A stretch of 64,000 nucleotides of DNA from Lewinellaceae bacterium (GCA_020636445.1 JACJXV010000017.1:8866-72865); one strand, 5' to 3'. Positions 19,901 to 27,330 are shown, counted from the first letter of the stretch. Program-made: numbers and translations. The notes: a model not told the origin generated them from the sequence alone.

Positions 19901-22900
19901 CATCGCCACAAAGCTGAACGCTGAATTTCAGGACACCGGCATTATTGAAATAGCCGGAATCTGTATAAACAATATACAGGTCACCCGATACCGTAGCCGT
20001 GAACTCATTTCCGCCCCCCAGCCCATTGGCCATGTCAAAGATATTGTCAATTAATACATCTGTACCGCAGTCATACTGCCCGTTGTTATTGACATCGATC
20101 AATAGCAAATAAGTCAGCAAAGCACTATAATCTGATGCCAATACATTGGCAAACCCAATATTTCCAGGCGCCAAAGGCGTGCCCGCATAATTCACGGTAA
20201 CGACTGTTCCTGAATTCAGCGATGAAAGCAGTGGGGAACCATACCGATTACCATCGTAATCAGAAACAATATTGGTTCCATAAGCCGATAAGTAAAAACG
20301 CTGACCATTATTTGGTCCTCCATTGGCTATACCAATACCTAAGGACGACTCGGAAAGTGCGATTTTATATGTTTCACCAGCTGTTACCGAAACGCCTGTA
20401 TTTTGCCAGGCTTCGGTTACCGGATCAAAAGCTGCTGAAGTAATACTTTCACAACCTTCATTTTCATCTAATATCCCATCGTTATCATCATCCAGGTCGG
20501 TACAATCAGGCACCCCGTCATTATCGGTGTCATCGCCTTGTACTGTGACGGTCTGCGTACAGGTAACCTGGTTACCATTCGCTCCGGTGGCCGTCCAGGT
20601 TATCGTATGGACACCGACCGTGAACACACCCGATGGATCGCTGCAATCACCGGTCAGGTCGTTGACCAGGGTCAGTGGATTGCCCAGCGCCGGCGCGCCA
20701 GCTACCCAGTTGGAAGCACAGCCTGCCGTGAGGCCGAAGTTGGTCAGCGTACCATTGTTGACGCCCATGCCGTCGGGCAGGGTGGTCAGCCCTGTATTGT
20801 CGCAGCAGGCAATGCCCTGGTTGAAGTTGTAGTAGGAGATGAGGTTTGGATAAGTGGAATTGATTTCCAGGTCTTTGGTAGCCTGGATCTCGGACTGGGT
20901 GCGGGCGTAGTTCCAGATGCGAACTTCGTCTATTTCCCCTTGCAGAAAATCCGAAGCTGCAATCCCCGCACTTACTATGCCTTCAGTATTGGCCGCTAAC
21001 TGAAACTCGCTTCCTAATGCCCATAGCGTACCGATCGAGACAGCGGGACCTTCCTGCACCCCATTTACAAATAGTTTTATATCGCCTCCATTCTCTGCCG
21101 TAATGGCCACATGATACCACTGCCCCAATACAATCGGGGTGGTGCCTACTACAATCTTCGGGGTCCCATCAGCCGTATAATGCACAAAGTTCCCATTTCC
21201 GTCGGTTCGGATCTGATGGGAATAGGAGGTGGTTGGATTACCTTGTGTGAAAACAATGACATTTTTATTGGCAGCACTTCCTTCAAATTTCACCCAGGCC
21301 TCAATGGTATAAGCCGTGAAGGTGCCGGAAGGCATAACCACTTTATCATTCACCCCGTCAAAATCGAGGGCATGGTTGCGGGTGCAATCGTCATTCAAGG
21401 TGGGTACGGTCAGCGTTGCTGAAGCACTGCAGGAACCCGCAGCATTAACGGTCACCGGCGTGAGGGGGCAGGATGAAGCGAATACTGGATTGCCGCAGTC
21501 GGTGCAGGTGCTGCTTGCCGCGTTAGTCGCCACCGAACCGGGCTCGCAGGTTGCACAAGCAATATTGGCTTCGGTATTGGTATAAGTTCCCTGCGGACAA
21601 CTCAAACATGCCTGAGCACCCGAATTGGGGTTGTAGGTGCCAACCCCACAACTTAAACATTCTATTGCGCCTGTACCCGATTGATAATAGCCCGGCGGAC
21701 AATCGTTGCACGTAATTTGACCTTCCAAAGCCTGGAAAGTGCCTTCCAAACATGCGATTTTGTCAATCCCGTCCGGGCAATAGGAACCCGGGGGGCAGAT
21801 CGTACAGGCCGTGATAACGCCGTTGCCATCAACGGTAGCGTAGTAGCCCAGCTCGCAGGCACAGGTGCTCGGGTCGAAATTGGCAACGACAAAAGGAGCA
21901 CAGCTCACGCCAGTTGTTACCCCACCCGGCGCTACCCAGTTGGAAGTAGCACCTGTGAGGGCGAAGTTAACGAGTGTTCCATCATAGGTATTGCTGAATT
22001 CCTGCAGAGTCGTCTCGGTAGGGTTTGCCGCACCGTCGAAGCCCTGATTGAACTGGTAGTAGGCTAACAGCCCGGTTTCCGAGCCGGAAAGCTCGCAGTT
22101 CAGACTGTTTTTGATTTCTTCTTCACAGAGGGCGCGGGTCCAGAAACGGACTTCGTCCATGACACCCTGGAAAGGTAAGGCCCCTGATTTCCCCGTTCCC
22201 AGGATCATAGTACCATCCGTCGTACTGGCTAAGGTAGCATTTGCACTGGCTTCCTCGACGCCATTGACGAATAACCGCAACAGGGTGCCATCCCAGGACA
22301 CGGCTACGTGGTACCAGGTATTGGCCACTACCGTTGTCGTGCCGGAGAGGGCAGATCCCCCCAGGAAGGTATAGAATCTATTGGCGCTGCCAATGGCCAG
22401 GAAGGTCCTGCCAGTGCCGGTGCCATCGTTTTGCTGGATAAAGATATGGGCGTTCCCATCCACCAGGGTAGGTTTCACCCAGGCCTCAGTCGTGAAAGTG
22501 GGGGTGGTGCTGGGGTTAAAGAGGAAGGGTATATCAACCCGGTCGTCAACCCCGTCGAAATGGAGAGCGGCGGCGGGGTTGGAAACCACGGCCAAAGTCA
22601 CATCATTGCCAGTGCCTCCCACATAGGAAATCTTCAGGGAAACGGCATTGAACAACACCATCGCACCTTCCGGCAGCCCGGTGAAAATGCCGGTCACGGG
22701 ATCCATACCGTCATTGTCGATCAGTATCACCTCTTCGGAGCCGCTGAAGATATGGGTTCCGCTCAGACTCAGATTGGCGGCGGTCAGATTAACCGTGCCT
22801 GTGACCTGGATCTGGTCGTAGTCGGTACCAGGGGTATTTACACCGTTGATCTCAAAGTTCACTGTGCCGACGGTAGCAAAATCCAGCCCGTTCGTGCCCG

Positions 22901-25900
22901 GGTTGAGCGACAGGATACCCGTACCGGATTGTGCACCCGGATATGTATTTAAACTGGAGAATGAAATGCCGTCGGCTATAAGATCAACGGCGGAGGTGTT
23001 ATTGTCTGTGATGGCTCCGCCCGCAGGCGACTGCAGCACCAGGCGGTCGTTGAATACCGCGCTGCCTTCCAAACTGATAGTGCCGGTACCATTGGTGCGC
23101 CCGATGGTGATTTTGGAAAAACCGTCCTGCAACGCGGCCAGGTCGGTGGTCTGCAGACGCAAGGGAGTAGCTCCTCCGGCACCTGCCAGGATAATCCCGG
23201 AAGCCGGGTCAAACGGTTGTAACATAAGCTCGCCCAACCCCTGGATGGAATTGGGATCGCCGAATTCCATATTATCGGCGGTCATCGTGATATTGGCGGT
23301 ACCCGTGGCCGAGATAAGGGTAGTAGCCTGGGCGTGAATTCCGAAATTAAAGGATGGCGTAGCCAAACCCTGGCCTTGGATGTCGATATCACCGTCTACA
23401 GTTGTGAGCTGGCCGTTCGTAAACAGATTGAAGCCCTGGTTACTACTGTTTCCGCCGCTGGATGTACCGCTGATCATGATCCGGGCAGCATTAGCACCCG
23501 TACCCGTTGAAGAGATGGTTCCTTCTGACAGGAATACGCCTGCATTGCCATTTCCGGTAGCGTTACCACCGACTCCAGTAATGGTAATATCTCCATCCAC
23601 CGAGGTAATCAGCGTACTTGCGTCCCGGATCTGAACGCCCCGGTTAAAGTCGGTGCCTGCCTTGCCGAACCCGAGTATGGTAATGGTCCCGGCGGTAGCG
23701 CCCGTACCGGTCGACTGGATCAGCGCTGCCCCCCGGATATTGACCCCGTGGTTGAAGTTGGAGGTGCCACCGGCCCCGTCTTGTCCTGTTCCGGTGATGG
23801 AAATATTCCCGGATACGGTGGTGATGCTCGTACCTGCTTCATCGATGCGGATACCCTGGCAGAAGTCGACTCCTACGCCCGCCACACCTTCGAGGGTAAT
23901 GGTTCCTGTACCTGTAGAAGCGATGGTCGAGCCGTTATGGACAAAAATGCCGTAATGTTCGTTGGTGCCAGCATCGTCGCTGCCTTTTCCGATCAGCGTG
24001 ATCGCGCCGGAGGCGGTAGCCAGATCCGCGTCGGTCAGTTCGATCCCGATGAAATCGCCGGTAGACGGACCATTTGCAATGAGGGTGATATTTCCGTTGG
24101 TGGTGGTCGCACCTGCGCCGGCGTTGAAGAGAATCCGGCGCGAAACATCGACCAGCAGGCTGCCGCCTGAAGCGAACGTCAGCGCGCCGTTAAAGACGGC
24201 GTCATTGTTGCCTGCGTCGCCGTTGATGGTCAGAGAAGGCAGTGCCGAAGCGATACCTTCCACGGTGAAGACGTCATCGCCGTCGTCGCCGTTGATGGTG
24301 ATGGCCGTGAGCCCGGCAAGGGAGAAATCCACCATCTCAAAGGAGCTATTGAGGCTTTCCAGACGGAGATTGCCGCCACCCAGATCCGAGAGTTTAGCCT
24401 GATCGGAGGTGACCGGCAGGTTGAACACCAGGCTGGTCGCCGTACTGCCGGTCATATCGATGGGCTCGAGCCCGGTATAGGTGATGGTAGAAGTACCGCC
24501 ATTGAGGGAGATCGTGCCATCGTTGGCATTGGTGTGGTTTGAGATCACGGCGCCGACGTTGCCGCCCGTGATAACGAGTTCATCGCCGGTGGTTTGCGTC
24601 CCGCCCTGGTAATTGATCCCTCCGGAAGGGATAGGATTGCCGTTGGAGTAGTCGACGGTAAGTTTATCATCACCGCCCTGCGTCGTGACCATGATGGAGC
24701 TTACGGAAGAGGCCAGCACCTGCACCGTATTGGGATCTACCTGGGTCATGCCGGTCCCTGCTTCAATGGTGTTGGTGGGGTCATAAATGACGAGGTTGAC
24801 CCCATTGAGCGAAATGCGCAGGTCGTCGTCAGTGTCGCCGCCGTTGATATCGTTGATGGTGAGTATTCCTGAGGAAAGGGAAGCGGAAGTGGTGGGAGGT
24901 GATGCTACTACAAACACATACGCCGCACCGGATGCACTGGCACTATTATCCGCCTGAGCGGTGGCATTCCCGTTCACCCCCGTAGCATTGCTGGATTCTG
25001 CAAACGCCCCCACCACGATCGTCTCCCCCGAAATCGCTACTGATGTTCCAAAATTATCATTATTCCCCGTATTCGACGCCTTGAGGTAGGCTTGCTGGGT
25101 CCACACCGTCCCCGAGCGGACAAAAACATACGCCGCACCGGAATTAACAGCATCGTTATTAATTCCATCCCCGTTCACCCCCGTGGCATTGCTGTCTTCA
25201 TCACGAGCCCCCACCACAATCGTTTCGCCTGAGATCGCCACTGAAGTTCCAAAAAGGTCACCCCCTTGTGCAATAAATGATTTTAGGTAGGCTTGTTGAC
25301 TCCAAGTCATTCCCGAGCGCACAAACACATACGCTGCACCGGCATTACCAGCAGAATTATCCGAGGGCCCGGTGCCATTGCTGGCTTCATTAGAGCTACC
25401 TACCACAACAGTCTCCCCTGAGATCGCTACCGACTCGCCAAACCGGTCACCTAAGTTTGTATTCGACGCCTTAAGAAAAGCTTGCTGCGTCCAAACCCCA
25501 GCAGAGCGGTTAAACACATACGCCGCACCCGCATTAAAAGCACCGTTATTATTTTGGTCCCCGTTCACTCCTGTTGCATTGCTATCTTCATAATACGCCC
25601 CCACCACGATCGTCTCCCCCGAGATCGCTACCGAATAGCCAAAAAGGTCAATAGCCTCCGTATTCGATGCCTTGAGGTAGGCTTGCTGAGACCACGTAAC
25701 GCCGCTGCGCACAAACACATAGGCTGCGCCGGAAGCACTGGCACTATTATCCGCCTGCGTCCCGTTTACCCCCGTGGCATTACTGTCTTCAGAATACGCC
25801 CCCACCACGATCGTCTCCCCCGAGATCGCCACAGAACTGCCAAACAGGTCACCCGACCCCGTATTCGACGCCTTGAGGTAGGCTTGCTGGGTCCACACCG

Positions 25901-27101
25901 TCCCCGAGCGGACAAAAACATACGCCGCACCGGAATTAACAGCATCGTTATTTGCTTGAGCGGTGGCATCCCCGTTCACCCCGGTGGCACTACCATCTTC
26001 CCCAGTCGCACTCACCACGATCGTTTCCCCGGATATTGCTACGGATACGCCAAAAACGTCACCTGTCTCAGAATTCAACGCCTTGAGATAGGCTTGCTGA
26101 CTCCACACTGTTCCTGAGCGGACAAATACATACGCCGCACCAGAGCCCCCAGCATCGTTATTACTTTCATCCCCGTTCACCCCCGTGGCATTGCTGGCTT
26201 CCAATGGCGCCCCCACCACGAGCGTCTCCCCCGAGATCGCTACAGAACTGCCAAACTGGTCACCCGACCCCGTATTCGAGGCCTTGAGGTAGGCTTGCTG
26301 GCTCCAGCTGGGATCAATGAGCAAAGGGTAGGTGGCGTCGGCATCTTCAATGTGCAACTCAAGCCCAGTGCCATCCCATTCCATGCGGGCGGCGAGTTCT
26401 TCGCCCTTGGCATCCCATACCCGCAGCTTGTCGTAGGAAAGGACCGCATCCCCTTTTTTCAATGTGAGGCGATTGCCTTGCTGCCGGACCGCCATATCCG
26501 TCTCCAGGGCCAGCTGCAGCCGCAGTGGCTCCGCTCCCTGGCGCACACCAGGGGCTTGCGACAGGTAAAACCACTGCTCCAGCCGCTCGGCATCGTTGAT
26601 CCACCACTCCGTAAGGGTTTCATTCCAGGTATAGCTCAGCTTGCTGCCCGACTCCGGCCCCAGGTCGGTATTGATCAATTGTCTCGGCGCAGTAACGGCC
26701 TGCAACTTTCTGTAACCCAGCCCCAACAGGCGCAATGAGACCCGGTAGTCAGCCGCCTCGCGGTTGCGCGGCGTCAGCGTGGTGCTACCATCGGTCCCGT
26801 AGGCAATCTGAAAGCCGTGCGTCAGGTTGGCTGAGGAATAACCGCCCTGTTCGTTGGGGTAGGCTTTGAATTTCCCCATGCGCATCTGCGTCTGGATCGA
26901 GGCCCAGGAGCAGGCATCCACCCCGGCGGGCGTCTGCCCGTCAGCGATGTGCTGCGTACCCTTTGCTGCACCCAGCGACTGCTGCTGCACCCGATAAGGT
27001 GGCACGGCGGCACGTTGGGAAAATAAACTTAGGGAAAATAGGCCCACCAGAAACAATAGGGCAAAGGTGCGGCTAAGCGAGTAGGGTACAGGTCGTTTCA
27101 T
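7977..27101 (-). CDS. Giant secreted mosaic adhesin (6,374 aa) with T9SS type A sorting domain
   Basis: Order of parts: signal peptide (1 to about 29, FALLFLVGLFSLSLFS); N-terminal domain ending YPLLIDPSWS; seven FG-GAP-like repeats (about 266-735); beta-helix-like Gly/Thr repeats (about 998-1291); LamG-like domain (about 1513-1681); Cys-rich GCC2/TNFR-like repeats (about 1741-1871); HYR domain with a second LamG nested in it (about 1875-2190); thrombospondin-3-like Ca loops (about 2193-2225, 2394-2441); GEVED (about 2591-2767); DUF11-like domains (about 2765-3454); SprB-like repeat; many HYR domains, one with a nested NHL-type propeller (about 3850-4110), then five near-identical ones (about 4145-4577); further HYR-derived modules; dockerin-like block (about 5955-6065, second loop DANRSGTITTLD); cohesin-like domain (about 6138-6271); T9SS domain (about 6281-6374, NIPNPFQGQT). 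Probably surface-bound; ligand unknown. The frame is intact throughout. Confidence 0.93.
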   Translation of the reverse strand: MKRPVPYSLSRTFALLFLVGLFSLSLFSQRAAVPPYRVQQQSLGAAKGTQHIADGQTPAGVDACSWASIQTQMRMGKFKAYPNEQGGYSSANLTHGFQIAYGTDGSTTLTPRNREAADYRVSLRLLGLGYRKLQAVTAPRQLINTDLGPESGSKLSYTWNETLTEWWINDAERLEQWFYLSQAPGVRQGAEPLRLQLALETDMAVRQQGNRLTLKKGDAVLSYDKLRVWDAKGEELAARMEWDGTGLELHIEDADATYPLLIDPSWSQQAYLKASNTGSGDQFGSSVAISGETLVVGAPLEASNATGVNGDESNNDAGGSGAAYVFVRSGTVWSQQAYLKALNSETGDVFGVSVAISGETIVVSATGEDGSATGVNGDATAQANNDAVNSGAAYVFVRSGTVWTQQAYLKASNTGSGDLFGSSVAISGETIVVGAYSEDSNATGVNGTQADNSASASGAAYVFVRSGVTWSQQAYLKASNTEAIDLFGYSVAISGETIVVGAYYEDSNATGVNGDQNNNGAFNAGAAYVFNRSAGVWTQQAFLKASNTNLGDRFGESVAISGETVVVGSSNEASNGTGPSDNSAGNAGAAYVFVRSGMTWSQQAYLKSFIAQGGDLFGTSVAISGETIVVGARDEDSNATGVNGDGINNDAVNSGAAYVFVRSGTVWTQQAYLKASNTGNNDNFGTSVAISGETIVVGAFAESSNATGVNGNATAQADNSASASGAAYVFVVASPPTTSASLSSGILTINDINGGDTDDDLRISLNGVNLVIYDPTNTIEAGTGMTQVDPNTVQVLASSVSSIMVTTQGGDDKLTVDYSNGNPIPSGGINYQGGTQTTGDELVITGGNVGAVISNHTNANDGTISLNGGTSTITYTGLEPIDMTGSTATSLVFNLPVTSDQAKLSDLGGGNLRLESLNSSFEMVDFSLAGLTAITINGDDGDDVFTVEGIASALPSLTINGDAGNNDAVFNGALTFASGGSLLVDVSRRILFNAGAGATTTNGNITLIANGPSTGDFIGIELTDADLATASGAITLIGKGSDDAGTNEHYGIFVHNGSTIASTGTGTITLEGVAGVGVDFCQGIRIDEAGTSITTVSGNISITGTGQDGAGGTSNFNHGVNIRGAALIQSTGTGATAGTITILGFGKAGTDFNRGVQIRDASTLITSVDGDITITGVGGNATGNGNAGVFLSEGTISSTGTGANAARIMISGTSSGGNSSNQGFNLFTNGQLTTVDGDIDIQGQGLATPSFNFGIHAQATTLISATGTANITMTADNMEFGDPNSIQGLGELMLQPFDPASGIILAGAGGATPLRLQTTDLAALQDGFSKITIGRTNGTGTISLEGSAVFNDRLVLQSPAGGAITDNNTSAVDLIADGISFSSLNTYPGAQSGTGILSLNPGTNGLDFATVGTVNFEINGVNTPGTDYDQIQVTGTVNLTAANLSLSGTHIFSGSEEVILIDNDGMDPVTGIFTGLPEGAMVLFNAVSLKISYVGGTGNDVTLAVVSNPAAALHFDGVDDRVDIPFLFNPSTTPTFTTEAWVKPTLVDGNAHIFIQQNDGTGTGRTFLAIGSANRFYTFLGGSALSGTTTVVANTWYHVAVSWDGTLLRLFVNGVEEASANATLASTTDGTMILGTGKSGALPFQGVMDEVRFWTRALCEEEIKNSLNCELSGSETGLLAYYQFNQGFDGAANPTETTLQEFSNTYDGTLVNFALTGATSNWVAPGGVTTGVSCAPFVVANFDPSTCACELGYYATVDGNGVITACTICPPGSYCPDGIDKIACLEGTFQALEGQITCNDCPPGYYQSGTGAIECLSCGVGTYNPNSGAQACLSCPQGTYTNTEANIACATCEPGSVATNAASSTCTDCGNPVFASSCPLTPVTVNAAGSCSASATLTVPTLNDDCTRNHALDFDGVNDKVVMPSGTFTAYTIEAWVKFEGSAANKNVIVFTQGNPTTSYSHQIRTDGNGNFVHYTADGTPKIVVGTTPIVLGQWYHVAITAENGGDIKLFVNGVQEGPAVSIGTLWALGSEFQLAANTEGIVSAGIAASDFLQGEIDEVRIWNYARTQSEIQATKDLEINSTYPNLISYYNFNQGIACCDNTGLTTLPDGMGVNNGTLTNFGLTAGCASNWVAGAPALGNPLTLVNDLTGDCSDPSGVFTVGVHTITWTATGANGNQVTCTQTVTVQGDDTDNDGVPDCTDLDDDNDGILDENEGCESITSAAFDPVTEAWQNTGVSVTAGETYKIALSESSLGIGIANGGPNNGQRFYLSAYGTNIVSDYDGNRYGSPLLSSLNSGTVVTVNYAGTPLAPGNIGFANVLASDYSALLTYLLLIDVNNNGQYDCGTDVLIDNIFDMANGLGGGNEFTATVSGDLYIVYTDSGYFNNAGVLKFSVQLCGDGDTDGDGIVNSLDPDSDNDGCLDVVESGGTDGNGDGMLDDGSNFTTVVDGDGLVTNGTGGYNGTNGTETVATQASVTTPPTDQTVATGQPASFTVVATATNTTVFNSGTPDYGAGTSANAGLQYQWYLGDPNNGGTLLTDVAPYSGTNAATLSISDATGLFGNEYYVVVTHADYVCFEDISKASLLAAPGYDYGDLPDLTSGTGAGDYQTLLANGGPSHIIVPNLKIGSNLDAETDGVSTANADGDDNAGTPDDEDGVTFPALKAGVTSNVTVNVTNNTGSAATLYGWIDFNNDGVLDNATERASVAVPNGTTAANVTLTFSIPANAVTGTNLGARFRLSRQDGGANPTGAVSDGEVEDYVVQISALGFAKTLVTTSEAGSAETGDGSTGNERPVLIGEKVTYKLTLEVPEGTTLNTLTMVDLLPAGLKYVSGSAIVSTTNANTPISFSPLVVSGGASSGAQVTFALGNVTNNDNDADVETLAIQFQALVVNELGNQSGTLLTNRAQLKLNGVLTVESEDRAVKVAEPVLTVTKLQRDDYNGNDITQGDAGDEYVYTVRVQNTGNAPAYDVQLTDVIPVDYVEQYGLYTTTGPNGTTPVYSGNGSGQGLWTYGWTSIAPGGSVSITIRVRVRNTVAPRDSWTNTVTIDYSSLEADGSPDERNGADGSGGLNDYITSATSPAFTVPDLQVVKQVEHPSVTPVIATGVFGATYPDGSSDPNTNASQHNANIVEAAIGETFSYLITVTFPEGTTYQLSMIDLAQPSPSNSLNGGRQNRVVDLLSAQVIHMGENLTLEGGLGALNATFTIEDSNGDGDGSRTQLWLGGFRDVLNTPDGVVDDKDRYIIRVTARMDDEDASGGAADAIYPGNPVAARDANVSNNDGNLTGNRLQYQWEDTNSATGTITSNVVADVEIVEPNITITKNVTATNGSGTIAGGNLTNALAGDQITYSIVLTNNGTAPAYDVVVTDNLDAVLDLTGVSPSSGSAAMSNLAADQVHVAIPSIAVGGMVTITLTVTIRNTAVAGATYPNTATAAYQSQPGSGLDIRSYQATGSADVTMQLCPAITAVIAGGGVICTGGNTNLTVTINGGTAPYTVVYSPDGGTTTIMVNNYQSGANINVAPNSTTTYTLVSVADANGCPALIGGSAVLTLDNIKPTPVCQNITVYLNASGSASITGNDIDGGSTDNCGIVSRVPSKSTFSCSDVGPNMVTLTVMDAAGNSDNCQATVTVVDTVSPKAICQNITVFLNASGSASITGNDIDGGSTDNCGIVSRVPSKSSFSCSDVGPNTVTLTVTDAAGNFRTCDAVVTVRDTVSPTIVCPNNLELNLDANCQITVPDLVTGAIAGDNCGIASVVQSPLAGSLVTATHNGTVQVTITAEDDNGNTRSCVVIITAKDAIPPQFTCRKDITTGTDEGVCSATVAIQPPLSSDNCGRTFTSLVAPVGFLLENVFIDTFVTQQFGGLPSSNFITFGPDGNLYVTSYITDQVLRYDGTTGAFIDVFASGGGLDYPLALTFGPDGNLYVTSAFSGQILRYDGTTGAFIDVFVTLSGGYDLTFGPDGNLYVVSAFTNQVLRYDGTTGAPMGVFASGGGMNFPEGISFGPDGNLYVASYNTNNILRYNGTTGLFIDVFAVGGGLAGPDGISFGPDGNLYVAGIGGVFRYNGATGAFIDVVDTGTLGVTVAAGLAFDADGYLYVSSNQIGKVFKFGYQAVFPLGTTSLTFSIKDVAGNVVECDQDVTVNDNEKPVFDCNSLTDITANNDAGQCYATVTIALPQATDNCSGTVTATGVRDDNAALNAVYPVGTTTITWTFTDAANNATVCTQKVVVSDNEKPVFDCNSLTDITANNDAGQCYATLTITAPQATDNCSGTVTATGVRDDNQALTAVYPVGTTTITWTFTDAANNATVCTQKVVVSDNEKPVFDCNSLTDITANNDAGQCYATVTITLPQATDNCSGTVTATGVRDDNQALTAVYPVGTTTITWTFTDAANNATVCTQKVVVSDNEKPVFDCNSLTDITANNDAGQCYATLTITAPQATDNCSGTVTATGVRDDNQALSAVYPVGTTTITWTFTDAAGNKEVCTQKVVVSDNEKPVFDCNSLTDITANNDAGQCYATVTITLPQATDNCSGTVTAKGVRDDNQALTAVYPVGTTTITWTFTDAANNPTVCTQKVVVSDNEKPVARCKAPFSITLNANGTYTLTVGEVDNSSSDNCGIIDRRLSKTNFSCADIGKQLVTLTVEDAAGLTDACTVEITVLASEYCEAAITNAGGPTVADPCTCSIVPDYFDEEVVITGNNNNEIWVLASNTGLIDPNTGQPFAVNTQFVSIGNNKYSLVGRHKSGVGYAITATSPYYPNRVLNIDNVCYYPEPQISGLPAIVSPNSNPFVVTGFAANNATGTGTFILNGQVDGASQGTAPNQLTINPGSLPLGTNTLEYRFDAGKAASKDPSDPGCVASVTQTFEVANCGCVDVVVTLDANCQFALDANTMVQGNCGAAKVLVNDTNPANGNLVDGPGTWTYGVFDAFNQVICWGKVKAEDKTGPIIDQEPVQGLPLYCTEIDKVLNNAASWTVSNPAYAWYTGRPVYHDNCCATKDLKLKVSDAIHYNDCAAIKETGDFAIITRTFITVDCYGNETSTQQQIKFKRPNPQNFYGAGDDVLSFNVCNGMDIDVAKALRDSLTWTTERGVKTSIFDLTCNFSATIAEQVVFPVCTTGKKIETKVEVFDWCYGEVRYTWNILIKAYDQEGPKIVGVGGELSTGPMDCTATLPLDDVGLEKALGVKVTDNCSANITKSYKVESKDIVLYGIPVEQTDYLPANYPIITVGGKQVMIGIPLGRHRLVIEAFDGCYNTATKTVEFTVVDKVAPVMKCDDKLNITLTRTPGDYYAGDNGLVYGKASVADVDEGSFDNCTLTSMKVRRIVSKDCLESGYFDNNWDYDLDNDGQIRDDFTEIKDGPHKGDFYSPLLDYVEFFCCDLGSDVVIELWGEDNNKNRSYCWLEIHLEDKVTPSCTAPATQYVKCTDKETRAKIYDELESNKIWGAPLITGLECTGRVEYAVDSSLHCDAGYYIRSWTAIREVKGVEVKSKLCEQKVVVLAVHEYDIKFPADVEVACGNLGDVPTVEYNELGCDVLAVNVKDSEYFADSEGEACYKVFRTYTVINWCEFEEWQDRITDAIDPMNFAQVAPRTWDQNGDGDTKDTYDIPTGTGYWLLVRDQIGNNTSYTYGDQLGTNGVEEYYLSKDLKAKEPEERGYHWGLLNVIGGPGGSTTQPNSTAFVFDKPSQEIDFVRDRPTGYPGGWVDEVPTFAWQYTQVIKVFDKVPPTVEVPTLDKFATDPETCVAKVTIPFVANDSCGGAAVKVALDRVQVAPGQSQTTLLNPATFQTNWTLANGTTRTATGFSVTIANLPEGTHDLVVTVRDDCGNVTVKRIPFTVADCKGPAPTCIEGLTMPLMPTPEGEGMMAVWATDFIASPIYDCNGQGEVNPANSKQKKVTKFSINRVGEDVDETQTGIVLSCADFLANPRVAVEIHAWDTKGNHSFCTTYVQLTDPNNLCTASPSAAIAGIIQTEGKAEVEGVDVSLSGGAAMNYATGVAGQYLFNGLTAGADYTVTPKLNKGFLNGVSTFDLVLLQKHILNVQPLTSPYKLIAADANRSGTITTLDMIQLRKLILNIDRELANNTSWRFVDAAFTFPNPANPWQTPFPEVKNINNLTGEQRANFVGIKIGDLNGNAVANSTMASVRSFQGNWTITTAEQQLTAGNEYRIEFTAPASAVEGYQFTLNFDQTKVELIDIENGIAQDEHFGVFAEVGMITTSWNGEANDGTLFTLILRARADAALSEVINLGGGRDAMNRIPTIPTMPTPAEAYQGTTLLNVGLAFSHAIQPQGQFGLYQNIPNPFQGQTLIGFTLPEASDATITIQDVTGRTLRVIKGQYAKGYNEIRLTRNDISRNVAASGLPTTGVLYYTLTAGSQTATRKMVIVE
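8362..8383. repeat. REP-like palindrome inside the giant gene's coding sequence
   Basis: Arms GGGATGCGAT and ATCGCATCCC with a TC loop, the same arms as the intergenic palindrome at 7769-7790 (loop TA). In the protein it encodes GRDAMNRI, between the cohesin-like and T9SS domains. The paralogue at 51510-55502 has about 13 fewer residues at this point, consistent with an in-frame insertion. Confidence 0.8.
13366..14670 (-). repeat. Five tandem 261-bp repeats encoding HYR domains
   Basis: Boundaries marked by ACCGGCTTCTC recur at 13366, 13627, 13888, 14149, 14410 and 14671, exactly 261 bp apart (87 codons). Copies are nearly identical and alternate between two variants, recognisable by GCCTGTGGCAACG versus GCCTGGGGCGCCG, in the order A-B-A-B-A. 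Each encodes an 87-residue HYR Ig-like module with DNEKPVFDCNSLTDITAN. Confidence 0.93.
15961..16440 (-). repeat. Two tandem 240-bp repeats encoding HYR-like domains
   Basis: GGCGAAAC recurs at 15961 and 16201, exactly 240 bp (80 codons) apart, and the units are highly similar. Each encodes QNITV(Y/F)LNASGSASITG then DNCGIVSRVPSKS. This is a second, independent recent domain duplication in the giant gene. Confidence 0.88.
24895..26310 (-). repeat. Seven tandem ~200-bp FG-GAP-like repeats
   Basis: Units of about 66 codons, each with QQAYLKASNT, FGxSVAISGET(I/V)VVGA, a Ca-loop-like GVNGD segment and SGAAYVFVRSG. Shared nucleotide blocks such as GAGATCGC(C/T)AC recur every 190-210 bp. They should form a beta-propeller of seven blades, like alpha-integrin heads. 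Confidence 0.85.
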
Positions 27102-27226
27102 GAGTTAAGATTCGTCAGTTCCTAAAAAGAACAATAGCCATCTCGAATGGCTGGTTGCTGCTTTACTTCAGAAAAATAATTTTCCTAAAGCATGGTTAGT
27201 CGAAAACAATTCAGGTCGTTAAAAAA

Positions 27227-27270
27227 GCAAGTCCTTTGCTCCTGTTTTGGGCAGCGAGTAAAGGACTTGC
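27227..27270 (-). terminator. Strong hairpin with T-run upstream of the giant gene
   Basis: A perfect 11-bp stem GCAAGTCCTTT / AAAGGACTTGC with a further CTC/GAG pairing. Read on the minus strand it is followed by TTTTTT. It lies 126 bp before the giant gene's start codon, so it could insulate or attenuate that gene. Confidence 0.65.
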
Positions 27271-27330
27271 CTTTATAAATACAAATTACGGACATTTTCT
27301 TGATTATCAGGAAATAAATTGGAGAAGTTT

